64,000 nucleotides of DNA from Monomorium pharaonis (GCF_013373865.1 NC_050467.1:34705132-34769131); one strand, 5' to 3'; positions 9,164 to 20,842 are shown, numbered from the stretch's first letter. Notes: generated from the letters alone by a model not told the origin. Numbers and translations are program-made.

Positions 9164-11137
9164 TTATTCTTCAATAAATAGCTTTAGCCGGTTCGCGTGT
9201 ACGCGTAAGGTCTTTCGCCCTATTTTAATCATATAATTTACGTCGCTATTTTTCTCGATTATTTTGTACGGTCCGATCCATTTTGCATTTAATTTTTTTG
9301 ATCGGCCGCGTCTTGCCGTTTCATCGTAGAGTAGGACTTTTTCTCCGACTTAAAAAATTGCTGGTTTTGAGTTTTTATCGTATTGCTTCTTCACCTTTTG
9401 TTTTTCCTCTTCTGCTTTTTCTTTTGTAATTCTGCTTGAGGCTCGCAATTTTTCTCGTAGCTCCTGCGCATAGTCGTCGTAGGAGTATGTCAATCTAGGC
9501 GGTTGGTTTAGGGCTGTAGGTAGGGTAGCTCTATGTCCATATATTAGTTTGAAGAGGGTAAGTCCGGTTACGGTATGTGGTGTATTATACGTAAACATAG
9601 CATACGGTAGCCACTCGTCCAAATCTGTCTGATCGGTATTTATGTAGTGGCGTAGATATTCTGCCAGAGTCTGGTGTGATCTTTCCCACTGTTCCGTTGC
9701 TCTCTGGGTGATATGCGGTACTTTGCATTTTTTTCGATCTTCAGCAATTTGCATACGTTCTTGAAAATCTCACTCGTAAAATTCGTACCTTGATCTGTGA
9801 GTAGTTTTCCTGGTATTCCATGTTCAAAAATTATTTTAGTGGCGAACGCTCGTGTCACTGTATTTGCGTCCTGACTTTCAATCGAGACCGCTTTGCTAAA
9901 TTTTGTAAGGATATCTTGGAAAGTCAAAATATATTTGTTGCCTGTAGTCGTTATCGTTAATGGTCCCACGATATCCATGGCGCATTTCTCGAATGGTTTT
10001 TCGGCGGTTTCTGTTATTACCATAGGCATCTTTGTTTTTGCTCTCAACTTCTGACAATGTTCACACTTTGCGATGTAGTCCTCTACATCTTTCGTAATAC
10101 CTCGGCAATTATGGTCCAATCGTATCCTTTTTAGTGTACGTGCGAATCCTTGATGACCTCCTAGAGGAGCGTTGTGATATTCATATAATATCTGTTTTTT
10201 TTTTCTTTTTCCGTGTATTTCCGATTTGCTGTTTCTTCTTCTTGTCGGTTTTTATCTTCGACGATGTTTACGTGTTCCGTATCTTCTACACGGGGTGTCG
10301 GCTCAGTGCATCGGCATTAGTATTGCCTTTGCCTGCCTTGTGTATTATCTCGTAATCATATTCGGCGAGCTTGAGCTCCACCTTATCAGGCGGGATCCCG
10401 GGTCCGTGACATTGAATAGCCATACAAGTGGCTTATGATCCGTAATTATCTTGAATTTTGTACCGTATACATACGACCAAAAATGTTTCACGGTCCATAC
10501 GATCGCCAATAATTCCTTTTCAGTAGTATTATAATTCTGTTCCACTCGATTCATTATTCTGCTTGCGTAAGTAACCGGGCGGTCTTGGCCGACGATGCCT
10601 TGAGATAACACCGCTCCTACCGCGTAATCTGACGCGTCGGTAGTGACGAGAAATTCTTCACTAAAATCCGGGTATTTTAATACCGGTGCAGTAGTTAATT
10701 TTATTTTGAGTATTTCAAACGCATTTTGTTGCATGGTCGTCCAAACGAAATTTTCCCCTTTTTTAGTATTGTTAAGGGTTTCGCTATTTTCGAAAAATTT
10801 TCAATAAATTTTCGGTAGTATCCCGCTAGTCCAATAAACGCTTGTACGTCTTTTACTTTCATGGAGGTGGGAAATTTCTCCACGGCGTCCAGTTTTTTAG
10901 GATCGGGTAGAATTCCGTTCTTAGTGGCCCAGGTAGTTGACCTCCTTGCGCATGAACTCGCACTTCTCCGGCTGGATTTCAAGTTACTGTCTCTCAGCCG
11001 TGTCAACACAGCGGCTAGCAGTTTGTAATGCTCACTCAAGCTCGGCCCGTGAGTAACAATATCGTCTAAATATATTAGACATTTGAGACCTTGTAAACCC
11101 GTTAAAACTGAGTTCATTAGGCATTGGAACGCTTTGA
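9164..11137 (-). pseudogene. pol (RT-RNase H-integrase) of Gypsy element B
   Basis: This second minus-strand Gypsy pol is related to, but clearly different from, that of element A. It starts inside RT at a breakpoint near 11137 (AFQCLMNSVLTG, then a YLDD box as CLIYLDDIV). It shifts frame around 10720-10960, continues through RNase H (TTDASDYAVGAVLS, TTEKELLAIVW, ITDHKPLVWL), and is broken again between 10120 and 10345. Integrase keeps CEHCQ, CAMDIVGPLT, LTDQGTNFTSE and, after another shift near 9740, the Glu-containing ERSHQTL. The C-terminal chromatin-side domain (VGEKVLLYDE, KWIGPYKI) follows an in-frame TAA near 9349 and ends with TAA at 9164-9166. Multiple lesions make it older than A. 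Confidence 0.85.
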
Positions 11138-11236
11138 TTGCTTTACAAAACCTGCACACGTTCAATCTTACTTTACGCCTCGTATGGGCTCCTGCAGCTA
11201 AATCACATTTATTGCGAATTCAACGAATTCAAAAGA
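11138..11236 (+). pseudogene. Fragment of non-LTR (jockey-type) reverse transcriptase
   Basis: A short plus-strand piece reads YKTCTRSILLYAS and, after a one-base shift, VWAPAAKSHLLRIQRIQ. This is the conserved C-terminal RT motif of jockey-like LINEs (family knowledge: Tyr-Ala-Ser-Pro-Val-Trp, then a basic helix leading to Leu-Gln-x-x-Gln). About 33 codons remain. It abuts the truncated RT of element B, so the junction is a rearrangement or insertion scar. Confidence 0.65.
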
Positions 11237-11239
11237 CAC

Positions 11240-11600
11240 CAGTCCCGTCTCGCCGACGGAGCAGGTCCTCTGACCGCTCTGCCGCCTAGCTCGCGCCGAC
11301 GCGGCGTTCGGCATCTTGACCACCCCTCCCCCCTCGGTCTCGCGCCGCGACCGCGATCCAAGGTGCTGCGTATTAGGTGCGCTCCCAACCAACCAACGCC
11401 ACGAGCGGGACTTTTAAATATTGTAAATACCGCCGTAAGTTAAGTATGTGATTAGGTTAAGGCCGCGCGTAGGACAAGACGTGTGTAAAAAGGGTTCCAA
11501 TAAAAGAGTTGTTTAACTGATCTCGGTGTGCGCAAGTTAGCTTTCTCCCTTCTCTCAAATTCTGACACCCGGTGAGCCTGTTCGAGAAAACGTTCAGGAA
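11240..11600 (+). repeat. Possible LTR end (R-U5) of a BEL/Pao-like or other LTR element
   Basis: A GC-rich stretch (11240-11400) is followed by AATAAAAGAG (about 11500), a T/C-rich segment and TTCTGACA, then CCCGGTGAGCCTG. The order polyadenylation signal, short U5, CA end and GGTGA-type leader resembles the LTR-leader boundary of BEL/Pao elements. No gag follows, and the left edge is unclear. Confidence 0.35.
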
Positions 11601-12640
11601 AGACGAACCGTTACAATTCTAATTACCCAAATCCATGTATTAGTATGCTAGGCAATTATAATACGGATGAATTACTTTTCAGGATCAGATGTCGGCTTTC
11701 TAAACATTTCGAACCTACCAGCTTACATACTTGAGTTCAGAGTGATATTGATATTTATTTCTATGATACGATGAGTTTCTGGTCGAGTGGATAATGGATG
11801 ATACTTGTATCATTGAACTTGTTGGCTCTTCCACAGCTTGTGAAAATTTTTACACTTATATTTAAGTAATCCTTTATATTTACTTAAATCTATGAATTCC
11901 GTCCTAATATTCGTTTCTTTTATATTTTTGCCGTTGGAAACTTGAATTTAAAATGAATGCTCTTTCGACGAAAAGAATTTTGCTAACTAATGTAAATGTA
12001 AAAAATATGAAGAACGTTTGCCTCTGTTTCTCCATATTTTCTACATAAAATACTAATTCAATGTTCTACGAGTTTAATTTTTCAGAAACGCATTTTCTTG
12101 ATCGACAATATGTTTTGTATGCAGTTATATTGTACGCGTATATTTGTATATTGTATATTGTATAAAAATACATTTTTATTGTAAGGGAAAGTTCAGACTT
12201 TGATAAAAATACAGAAAGCAGGAACCGATAAAGACGATATGTGTGAATTAACAGATTAGCAGAAAACAGAAACTGTTGACTACCAACGCAAGTTCTGATT
12301 GTTTTTCTGTTTTTTGATTTTTTGCCAAGGTCTCAATTTCTCTCAAAAAAAGACAGGTACTTTAGTAAAAAATATTACGAAAGAAAGTGTGTGAGAAGGG
12401 GAGAAAGGCTATGCGATATAAACAATACATAGAATATGCGATGTATTTAATTTTGACGAGTGTTTGTAGTAATTACATTATTAAGTAATCGTTTTATATC
12501 ATTTGAAATATAAACAATTGCACTGTAAATGTTATCGTTTAAAATGTTACCATTGTAAACTAAAGTTTTATATTCTCCAGAATATAATATATTAAATTAT
12601 GATTTAAAATGTGTTTTATTTGTAAATATTAATTAATAAA
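11601..12640. other. AT-rich sequence without recognisable gene
   Basis: This is AT-rich non-coding DNA with no ORF of note and no clear repeat structure by eye. Confidence 0.5.
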
Positions 12641-12845
12641 TATATAAAAATATAGATATCTAAAAGGATTTCTACAACTGGTCTTCAAGATATATAAAAG
12701 ACATCTATAAAATATCTTATATAGGTCTTTCAGATTTCTAAAAGAAATCTTTTAGATATCTTTAAGTATTATTTAAGATGTCTTTCAGATTTCTTCAAGA
12801 TGTCTTTTAGAAATCTAAAAAACATCTTTTTGTCTATATGGGTAA
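12641..12845. repeat. Iterated AAGATNTCTTTTAGA motif repeat
   Basis: The palindrome-like motif AAGATATCTTT / AAGATGTCTTTYAGA occurs repeatedly in both orientations. The same motif block appears at 60355-60500, so this is a dispersed family, perhaps the interior of a MITE. Confidence 0.5.
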
Positions 12846-12884
12846 AAGACTGTTTAAATGGAAAGAGTGTATGTATGCCTCAGG

Positions 12885-14021
12885 AGATGAAGTAACATTC
12901 ACAATAATTTTATAATGTGTATGTCAGCGACAGATATCATTGACGAAACTGTGCATTTGTGCGATACTATTGATACCAAAGGTAATAGCCATACCGCGGA
13001 GTACTTGCTAAATTGGCAGTTGCAAAGTGAGAAATTTTGTAACTGACAATGCAGCAAATATTCGTAAAATGAGAGAACAATTGGCAACATGTGAAGAACT
13101 TAACATGCCTGACATTATTACTTATGGATGCTCCGCACATATTTTAAATCTTCTTGCGCACAACATTGAAATTCCAGGAATCAAAGGACACATAAAAAAA
13201 TTATGAAATATTTTTGAAACACGCATTTTGCTGCTGCTAAGTATAAAAAAGGAGGTAGAAAAGCTTTAATGATGCCACAAGATGTTTAATGAAATACCTT
13301 GGCCGACTGTCTGGAATCATACATTAGTAACTGGCATATTTTGTCTAAAGTTTGCACTAATTCATAGCAATTAGCTCGGATATTTCATCAAAAGTTAACG
13401 ATATGAATTTAAAAATTAAAGCAACGCATTATTTGGAAAGACTAAAAGTAATTTCAGTCGCTTTAGACAAAATTCAACGAGAATGCCGTACAATTGGTGA
13501 GGCCATAAAAATTTGGAAAGCAGTAACAAACCATTAAACAAAACAATTTTTTGGAGTCTGATTGTGTTTCTACAGCGTTTTGAAATGACAATAACGCCTG
13601 CACATTATTTAATAAATTTGCTAGATCATCGATTTAGAGGACTTCAGTTAAGCTAAGAACAAATAGGTGAAGCAATGGAATATGTCAATACATACCACCC
13701 TGCAGCTACGCCTGACATATGCCCTAATGTCTTATCGAGCAAAAACTTCTCCGTTCAAAAATTATTTTTTTTTCTAAGGAATATATTAAAAATGTTAAGC
13801 CGATAACACGGTGGCTTACGCTAAAAAATAATATCAGTATAGTAACGTTTGACTTCGTAATACAACTCCATACAGCAATTGCTTCTTCTGCTGGCATAGA
13901 AAAGCTGTTCTCAGCTTTTGGTTTAGGGCACACAAAACTGAGAAACAAATTAGGCGTAGAAAAAGCTTCAAAATTAGTAACAATTTTAAAGGCACTCAAC
14001 AAAAAAGGTGAAGTTGATTAA
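12885..14021 (+). pseudogene. hAT-family transposase remnant
   Basis: A heavily decayed cut-and-paste transposase. Recognisable pieces in order are a stretch with TIDTKGNSHTAEYL, then after a shift FVTDNAANIRKMREQL and ITYGCSAHILNLLAHNI, which are typical hAT catalytic-core motifs around the second Asp and the Cys-x-x-His. A degraded helical insertion domain follows, and near 13890-13990 comes IASSAGIEKLFSAFG...KLRNKLGVEKASKL, the hAT C-terminal dimerisation domain. It ends with TAA at 14019-14021. Several frameshifts and stops rule out activity. No N-terminal BED finger or terminal repeats were identified. Confidence 0.8.
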
Positions 14022-14279
14022 ACTGAACATGAAATTGAGACTGAGTCTGTATAATTATAATCTGAGCTTTTAAAAAAGTATTTTTTAGTTGAGTAATAAA
14101 AAAAAACTACTATTCTTTATTAATATATATAAAACTATATTCTTTAATTTATATATTTCATTATTATAATTTATTAAATTTAAAGTAAATTTAGATAAAA
14201 ATATACTTGATATTTGATATGCATTATATGCAATGACTGCAATGCACCCGGGAAAAAAAGTTTATATCTAATTATGTAT

Positions 14280-14700
14280 AATTATATCATATTATATATA
14301 ATTACATATAATAAGATCAATTTATACATTAATTTATATATAATTATATCAAAATATTTATAATTTTATAACAAATTATGCAACATTGTATTTTTGAGTG
14401 GATAATTATATATAATTGTATCAAAATATTTATAACTCCATATTGAATTATACAACATTTTATTAAAATTACTTTTCGAGTAAATAAATATATATAATTA
14501 TATCAAGATATTTATAAACCCATATTAAATTATACAGCATTATATTAAAATTCTTTTTTGATTAAATAATTATATATAATTATATCAAAATATTTATAAC
14601 TCCATATCATATTATTTAAAGTTGTATTAGAATTTTTTCAATTTAAATTATATACAAATTTATATATAATTGTATCAAATTAGATATAATTATATATATA
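14280..14700. repeat. Imperfect AT-rich tandem repeat, 72-89 bp units
   Basis: Five diverged copies of a unit contain TATATAATTATATCAAAATA, centred on 14349, 14421, 14503, 14585 and 14674. Each is followed by a CCATATT...AAATTATACAACAT segment. The unit length varies from 72 to 89 bp. Confidence 0.65.
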
Positions 14701-14857
14701 TACTTTTATGTTTGATTAAAAAATATATATATATATATAATAATGTGTTTGCATTAAATTTGCATAAAAATACCATTTTTATATTATAGAATAAGTAATT
14801 TAATTTTCATATATGTATGCGCGCGTACACAGAGTTTATCGTTCACATAATTGAAGC

Positions 14858-15033
14858 ACAGAAATAGCACAGAGATTCAAAAAGAACTCAATAATATGTC
14901 ATCAATTATGAATTCTTATTAAGATGCAAAAAGAATTATTTTTATAAAAAAGTTCTTAAAAAGAATTCATAATTGGTGACATAATAGGTGACACACAATT
15001 GAATTCTTTTTGAACTCTCTGTGCTATCTGGGA
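14858..15033. mobile_element. MITE with about 60-bp terminal inverted repeats
   Basis: The left end (ATAGCACAGAGATTCAAAAA from 14864) and the right end (TTTTTGAACTCTCTGTGCTAT to 15027) are inverted copies. The similarity extends inward through GTGACAT/ATGTCA and AATTATGAATTC. There is no coding capacity. The superfamily is unknown. Confidence 0.7.
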
Positions 15034-15799
15034 AGTTTAATTTCTATTGAATATTAAATTTTATTCTAATATATTAATATTCAGATAAATTTTAATTAAA
15101 AAAATTTTTTTATTAATAATGTTGATTTATTTTATTGCACAATTTGAGCAATATTTTTTAATATATGTATAAAATATTTTATATAAAAATGTTTATGTAA
15201 ATGAATACAAGTATAAATAAATAATCTTTTATTCATAAAAATATATTTTAATTTACCACAAAAATGTGATCCATTAAATGGACCCATTAAAAATTTGATC
15301 TAATTGTATTTAAAAACATATAATTATACCTAATTATGTGTGCATATACACCGAGAGAAAAGTGTCTTGTATTTGCAATTATAATTGCATAGTAAAATAA
15401 TTATAGTTGCAAATATAATTTTTATAGCGTTTATTGCTATAATGTTAGTGTAAATAACCACCATATATGTATAGTAGTGCCAAACAGGGTAAAAATTTTA
15501 CTATAAATTATAATAATTTAAAATAATAATATAGTAGAATATCAAATAGAAGTAGTCAATCGAATTAACCATTTTTATATAATAAATGCAATCACAATTA
15601 TGGTAAATGTAATTAAATTCCTAACATTCTATATTATATAAATTTAAAAAGTATGTAGTTCGCAGATTGCCGCTAGGCGACGCACGCGGCACCTTTCTCC
15701 TAATGCAATTTACACTCCAAAGACTACATAAGTAGACCACCCACGGTGACAGAAACCGGATCAACCTATGCTATCGTAGTGAGCTTTCGGGACATATGT
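15034..15799. other. AT-rich sequence without recognisable gene
   Basis: Mostly AT-rich. A short GC-richer segment at 15660-15790 has no ORF. A hairpin-like TTGCAATTATAATTGCA motif lies near 15375. Confidence 0.45.
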
Positions 15800-15880
15800 A
15801 TTTTTTATTACATCTTAAAGACACATCTTAGCTGTTATGGCTAAATTTTAGCTTCGGTAACGAATCCTTTTTAAGAAAAT
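15800..15880. repeat. Dispersed repeat shared with 21045-21110
   Basis: The sequence around GGCTAAATTTTAGCTTCGGT and AACGAATCCTTTTT matches, with substitutions, the block GGCTATATTATAGCTTCGGT at 21045-21110. Orientation is the same. Its class is unknown. Confidence 0.55.
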
Positions 15881-16672
15881 TTATTAAATCCGAAAAAACT
15901 TCTCTCTGCCCGGGAAAAAATGTATATATCTAATTATATACAATTTTGTATCAGGTCAAAACATTCAAAACGATGCACTGGTGTCTGCATACATCCAATG
16001 CACTGAACTGGCACCGTTAAAATATCTCGTGCCACTTAGTGCGCACTGAGTGCGCACTACGCGAGTGTCGTGCGGTCAAACGAACACGTGACACTAGCCA
16101 AGTGCGCATTGGCACTGCCAATCGAACACGCTCCTGATACTGAGTGCAGCCAGTGCATCCCAATCGAAAACGCTATTAACTTCACTTTGGTTTTTCTCCG
16201 CGACACACATGTATGTATGTACGCACGGTACGAAATCTCGCGACTGTATTTAGTTTACTTAATAAATGTAAGTTATTTCTTTTATACAAACTAAAGAACC
16301 GTTGTAGTTTTTTGCACCACACAATTTCCATCAATTTTAAAACGCTAAAATGTAAATGTAAAATCATTAAATATTCACTAAGTAGTCTTTATTGTAATGA
16401 CTGTTATTTAATATCCAAAAATAAATATTTTGCTAAATTATAAAATAATACCCATCTTCATTTTTAATTTTTATTTTAGTATTTACATCTGTATATTTAT
16501 ATCTTTATATTTATGTGCTACATAAATAATATAGATAAAAAACTGAACAAAAACATTTTTGCAACATACACATCTATTAGTTTTTGTTTTTTTTTTGCAT
16601 TTTTTTCTAAATATTCTAAATAATTACATGTTTTTAATTGCAATGTTTTAAACAGTTCTAAACTGTTTAAAA
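15881..16672. other. Intergenic sequence left of the Merlin element
   Basis: No supported gene. A GC-richer stretch at 15990-16210 repeats GTGCGCAC-type motifs. CCCGGGAAAAAATGTATATA (15909) matches a similar block at 14248, a dispersed repeat edge. Confidence 0.45.
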
Positions 16673-16680
16673 CAAAAATA

Positions 16681-17096
16681 GGTAATTGTGGAGGAAAGGG
16701 GCTTACTCTCCGATTTGGCTGTAATTACACTATTTTGTGTATTTCGGTGCGTAGAACACGAATCTGCAAGAAAAAAGTGTCGCTCTGCCCCGCGAGACGA
16801 GATATTAATTGTTAAAGTTCACTATTTGACAGGTTATGAAATCTGTCATATCGACGAAATGTTGCGACTGAACATGGTTCCGTGGCCATATATTTTGATT
16901 GAAAAAGAATTAATATATTCTCAGAAAACGCGTGGGCGGGGGAGGGGCTCCGCCCCTCCCCCTGCACCCCCTCCCCATAATTTTTTCTAACCTAACCCAC
17001 ACACTTTAAAGTCGATATTTGGTTAATGCGAAAATATTGAAAATAAACAGCGTGGAAAGTCGCAAACCTATTTGGTACTGTACAAGCGTGGAAAAG
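16681..17096 (+). repeat. Left terminal inverted repeat of Merlin element
   Basis: This arm of about 416 bp matches 19044-19444 inverted. It contains an apparent 100-codon ORF that is open in both arms only because the arms are copies. It also has a perfect GC hairpin GGGGGAGGGGC-TCC-GCCCCTCCCCC (16938-16962), then CCTAACCCACAC and a GTGGAAAGTCGCAAACCTA edge. The GC block recurs in other foldback elements of the window. Confidence 0.8.
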
Positions 17097-17348
17097 TTAT
17101 TAAGCACTAAAGTTGACAGTTGCGTGGTTAGGATTTCTGTCATTTCGACATGATGCATACGTATTTAATCATGCGCAGTGACGTAAATCGCGCGAAATTT
17201 AAACTATGATGTTGAGTAGGTGGTCATAATTGAATAGGTCACGTGCCAGTTGTCCGATAGGTAAGTCAACAATTTGAAATGATTTTCTTTTGTTTTATCA
17301 TAAGCCACCGTACATACGTTTCATTAGTTTACTAGTTTACTAGTCAAA

Positions 17349-18515
17349 ATGCAGCTGCACAAGTTTTTAGCTATAACACATGATAGAGAGAAATTAATTG
17401 ATTTTTTAATCAAAAATAATATTATAAGTGATGAAATGCTTTGTCCAAAGTGCAATAACAATTTAAAATTAAACAGAAGTAACCTATCATTTCGTTGCCA
17501 AAAAGCATTTTATAAAAAAAATATGCATAAGAAATATGTGAAAAACCAATGTGCTTTTAAAGCAAGTGCAAAATTAGATACTTGGTTTAGTAAATCTAAA
17601 TTAAGTTTGGAAACAATATGCAGATTAAATGCATACTTTATTATGTTAAGGCCTCCTCGACAAGATTTCTTATGCACAGAATTACAAATTACTTCTAAAT
17701 CGGTTGTTGATTGGGCTTCCTTTTGCCGTGAAGTAAGTATAATTTAATACATGTTTTATATGTTTTATATACATGTAATATATTACATATTTTAATTTTA
17801 ATACATGAATTTTATGTTAAGTTAATATATTGATATGTTAAATATACTATTTGTGAAATTTATAAAATAAAATGTAGGTTTATTTATACACTGGGCCGAA
17901 AAAAATAGTACTAAACTTGGAGGACCTAATACTATTGTTGAGATAGACGAAGCAAAAATCGGCAAGAGGAAATACAATTGTGGCCGAATAGTTAAAGGCA
18001 ATTGGATCTTCGGCGGATACGAGCGTAATACTTGCAGAGTTTTTCTTGTGCCAGTTCCAGATCGCACAGAAAAAACTCTTCTTAATTTAATAAAAGAATG
18101 GATCCTTCTTGGAACAACAATCATGTCAGATTGTTGGAAATCCTATGATTGTTTAAATAGAAAGGGTTTCCAACATCTGAAAGTGAATTATTCTTTGAAC
18201 TTTGTTGATCCAGATACCGGCAAGTAGAAACGTTTAAATATTCTTACAAATTAAACAATATTAAATGTAATATATTTTGACTTTTTATATATGCAAGAAG
18301 CCATACTCAACATATAGAACGCGTTTAAAGAGAAGTGAGAAGTAATATCCCACGGTATGGGACTAGCTCTGCACACTTAGAAAGATATTTAGCAGAATTT
18401 CTCTTCAAACGCGCTCATAAATATGAAGAACTTAAAGAGTTTTTTCCGTGTGATTGCGGAACTGTATCCACCGAAGACTACCAATGAAGATGTCTTGGAG
18501 GCTGAAACAAAATAA
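17349..18515 (+). pseudogene. Merlin (ISXO2/IS1595-like) transposase, three exons, disabled
   Basis: This is a DDE transposase for cut-and-paste movement of the enclosing element. ATG at 17349 opens exon 1, with a zinc-ribbon start (CPKCNNNLKL...FRC) and a helix-turn-helix-like region ending in DWASFCRE. An intron fits 17737-17877 (GT...AG) and restores the frame. Exon 2 carries VEIDEAKIGKRKYNCGR (first Asp), GNWIFGGYER, VPVPDRT and IMSDCWKSYD (second Asp). A 74-bp intron at 18224-18297 precedes exon 3 with SHTQHIER (catalytic Glu). Lesions are a TAA at 18326-18328 where the family has Trp, and one extra T in a T run near 18440 that shifts the C-terminus, which otherwise reads to TAA at 18513-18515. 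The protein is probably inactive. Confidence 0.85.
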
Positions 18516-18852
18516 GTTTTTTATTAACATTTGCTAAACCATGTTCTAAATTTTGTATTTGTTTTAAAGGCATAATGTTTTTTCATATATTTCTCATATT
18601 TTTTTAATAAAATACTCTTTGACAACGAAATAATAAGTTATTTCTGTTTTTTTTTAACTGTTACTGCACTTTGAACAATGCATTTTATAACTTATAAGAT
18701 TATTCTTGATTAAATAATTTAATCGACATTTTAAATTGTTATTTCTACCACTAACAATTCCTACCACGCTACTATGAAAATAGTTTGTTTTTAGTTAAAG
18801 CAGAGAATACTTTGTTTCGCGTGAAACAAGATTGTCTTCTTCAGTATTACCT

Positions 18853-18980
18853 TAATATATTCTCAGAAAACGCGTGGGCGGGGGAAGGCTCCGCCCCTCC
18901 CCCTGCACCCCCTTCCGTGATTTTTTCTAACCTAACCCACACATTTTAAAATCGATATTTGGTTAATGTAAAAACATTTG
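18853..18980 (+). repeat. Extra internal copy of the Merlin repeat segment
   Basis: This matches 16910-17035 in the same orientation (ATATTCTCAGAAAACGCGTG, the GC block, then CTAACCCACACATTTTAAA). With 19090-19215 it forms a local inverted repeat. It is followed by CTTTAAGTAAAGCACTGATA, a segment also found in the foldback element at 52947-53805. Confidence 0.75.
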
Positions 18981-19043
18981 CTTTAAGTAAAGCACTGATA
19001 TCATGTATCGTATTTATAAAACGTAAAATAAACGACATCCATG

Positions 19044-19444
19044 CTTGTACAGTACCACATAGGTTTGCGACTTTCCACGCTGTTCATTTTCAATATTTTC
19101 GCATTAACCAAATATCGACTTTAAAATGTGTGGGTTAGGTTAGAAAAAATCACGGGGAGGGGGTGCAGGGGGCTCCGCCCCTCCCCCGCCCACGCGTTTT
19201 TTGAGAATATATTAATTCTTTTTCAATCAAAATATATGACCACGAGACCATGTTCAGTCGCAACATTTCGTCGATATGACAGATTTCATAACCTGTCAAA
19301 TAGTAAACTTTAACAATTAATATCTTGTCTTGCGGAGCAGAGCGACACTTTTTTCTTGCAGATTCGTGTTCTACGCATCGAAATACACAAAATAGTGTAA
19401 TTACAGCCAAATCGGAGAGTAAGCCCTTTTCCTCCACAATTACC
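19044..19444 (-). repeat. Right terminal inverted repeat of Merlin element
   Basis: This is the inverted copy of 16681-17096, with a few substitutions and a shortened GC block (GGGGGCTCCGCCCCTCCCCC, 19168-19187). It ends at CAATTACC before the CAAAAATA duplication. Confidence 0.8.
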
Positions 19445-19452
19445 CAAAAATA

Positions 19453-20309
19453 TTTAAAACAGTGTCCATTGTTTTAAACAAGTTTTAATCAGACAGTTTT
19501 AAACAAATTGTTTAAAACATGCCAACCTTACTTATGTGAGGCAAACTAAAAGGCAATTAAAGAACAAAACTGACATTAGAAAGACCACGGGTTCTTCATC
19601 ACCAACTATCGAATTAAAAATAAGTATAAATTTAAATAGAACAAAATAAGAATTATAGATAAAGAACCTTCTATAATAAAAAGATCCATATCTGGAATAA
19701 TTCATATAAAAAGACAGAATTATGGATTAAATAAGCAGAGCAACACAGATCTATTACCAGATTGTTATTTGCTGGTTTTTGACTTGAGAATCCTTATTTA
19801 AAACCTCACTACGTGTCAAAGAATCATAGGCTCACAACCACAATACAGATTATTCCATCGAACGCAACACAAATGAGCAATTCAAATTAACGAAAAATAC
19901 GGGATAAGCTAAAGCCATTATAATCTTTCCAATTCACAGATATGATAATAATAAAAAAAATCTTAATTGCTACGTTTGCAAAATATAAAAAATTGAGAAA
20001 ATATTTCAACTATTAAAAAATTGAGATGTATCACAAACTGTAATAGAGAGATTCAAAGGTAAATGTGCGTATATAATCTGCACTACAAAATAAAATCCTA
20101 GGTAAATTTGTGAGATGCATTTATATAGTAACAATATTATTTGAAATATTGAGTCACTATATAAACAAATATGACAAAACGTTTGATAATAATTATAAAC
20201 ATTTTGTTATAATTACATTATTTTGTTACCTTACATTTAATTGAAACCATTTCACTAAGGCTCTGAATAATTATTGTCAAGGCTGGATTATTATAACCTT
20301 AAGTTTTTT
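19453..20309. other. AT-rich sequence without recognisable gene
   Basis: Apart from flanking TTTAAAACA-type repeats next to the Merlin insertion site, I see no gene or clear repeat here. Confidence 0.5.
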
Positions 20310-20842
20310 TCAGTGTAATTATGACAGAAGACGAATCTTTTTTTATTTTGTTTAGATAATTGTTTCGAATCACAGCTCCACCTCCAAATGGGCTGAAATT
20401 TTTTTGTAATGGCTTGTTATGGTTAAAAAGTAATGTAAATAACAATTTTTAGTCGGGAGAAGTACAAAAAAAAACTTATGAACAAAAAAAATACAGCAAA
20501 TTGAGCATACTTTATGGCCATACTATATGCATATTTTTTAGTGATTTTTCGATAGGTTCGCGAAATTTTAACTGAAAATATAAATAGTATACAATTTACA
20601 AACGAGAAGGACAAATTTTATTGTAAATTTTATTCCACATTAATCAGAAAACAATGATACATTTAAAAATTTTTTTTGTTTATAAATTTTTTTTTGTACT
20701 TTCCCCGACTTAAAATTATTATTTATATTACTCTCTAAGCATAAGAAGTCATTACAAAAAATATCAGCCTATTTGAAGGTGGAACTGTGATTCGGAATAA
20801 TTAACTTTTTTTATTCCGTACCATATTACACTGTAGAAATAA
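20310..20842. mobile_element. Foldback/MITE element with about 165-bp inverted repeats
   Basis: The left arm (20312-20485, beginning CAGTGTAAT and containing CGAATCACAGCTCCACCTCC) is inverted at 20680-20840 (GGAGGTGG-type block, then ATTACACTG). No coding capacity. The inner segment GGACAAATTTTATT...CAATGATACATTT recurs at 44930-44970. Confidence 0.75.

Larger units (their letters stand above)
16673..19452 (+). mobile_element. Full-length Merlin-type DNA transposon with 8-bp target duplication
   Basis: The element spans 16681-19444. It starts GGTAATTGTGGAGG and ends with its inverted copy, flanked on both sides by CAAAAATA (16673-16680 and 19445-19452). An 8-9 bp target duplication is characteristic of Merlin/IS1016-type transposition. 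About 400-bp terminal inverted repeats enclose a three-exon transposase of the ISXO2/IS1595 type. Length is 2764 bp. Intact ends with a damaged transposase suggest a relatively recent insertion that later lost coding function or moved in trans. Confidence 0.85.

Noticed and set aside
14280..14700. CRISPR-like spaced repeat
   Set aside because: Units are diverged, AT-rich and of variable length, and the spacers are not unique; this is eukaryotic tandem repeat.
16688..16990. 100-codon ORF with an almost identical copy at 19150-19437 on the minus strand
   Set aside because: The two are the inverted repeat arms of the Merlin element; similarity reflects repeat identity, not a protein family.
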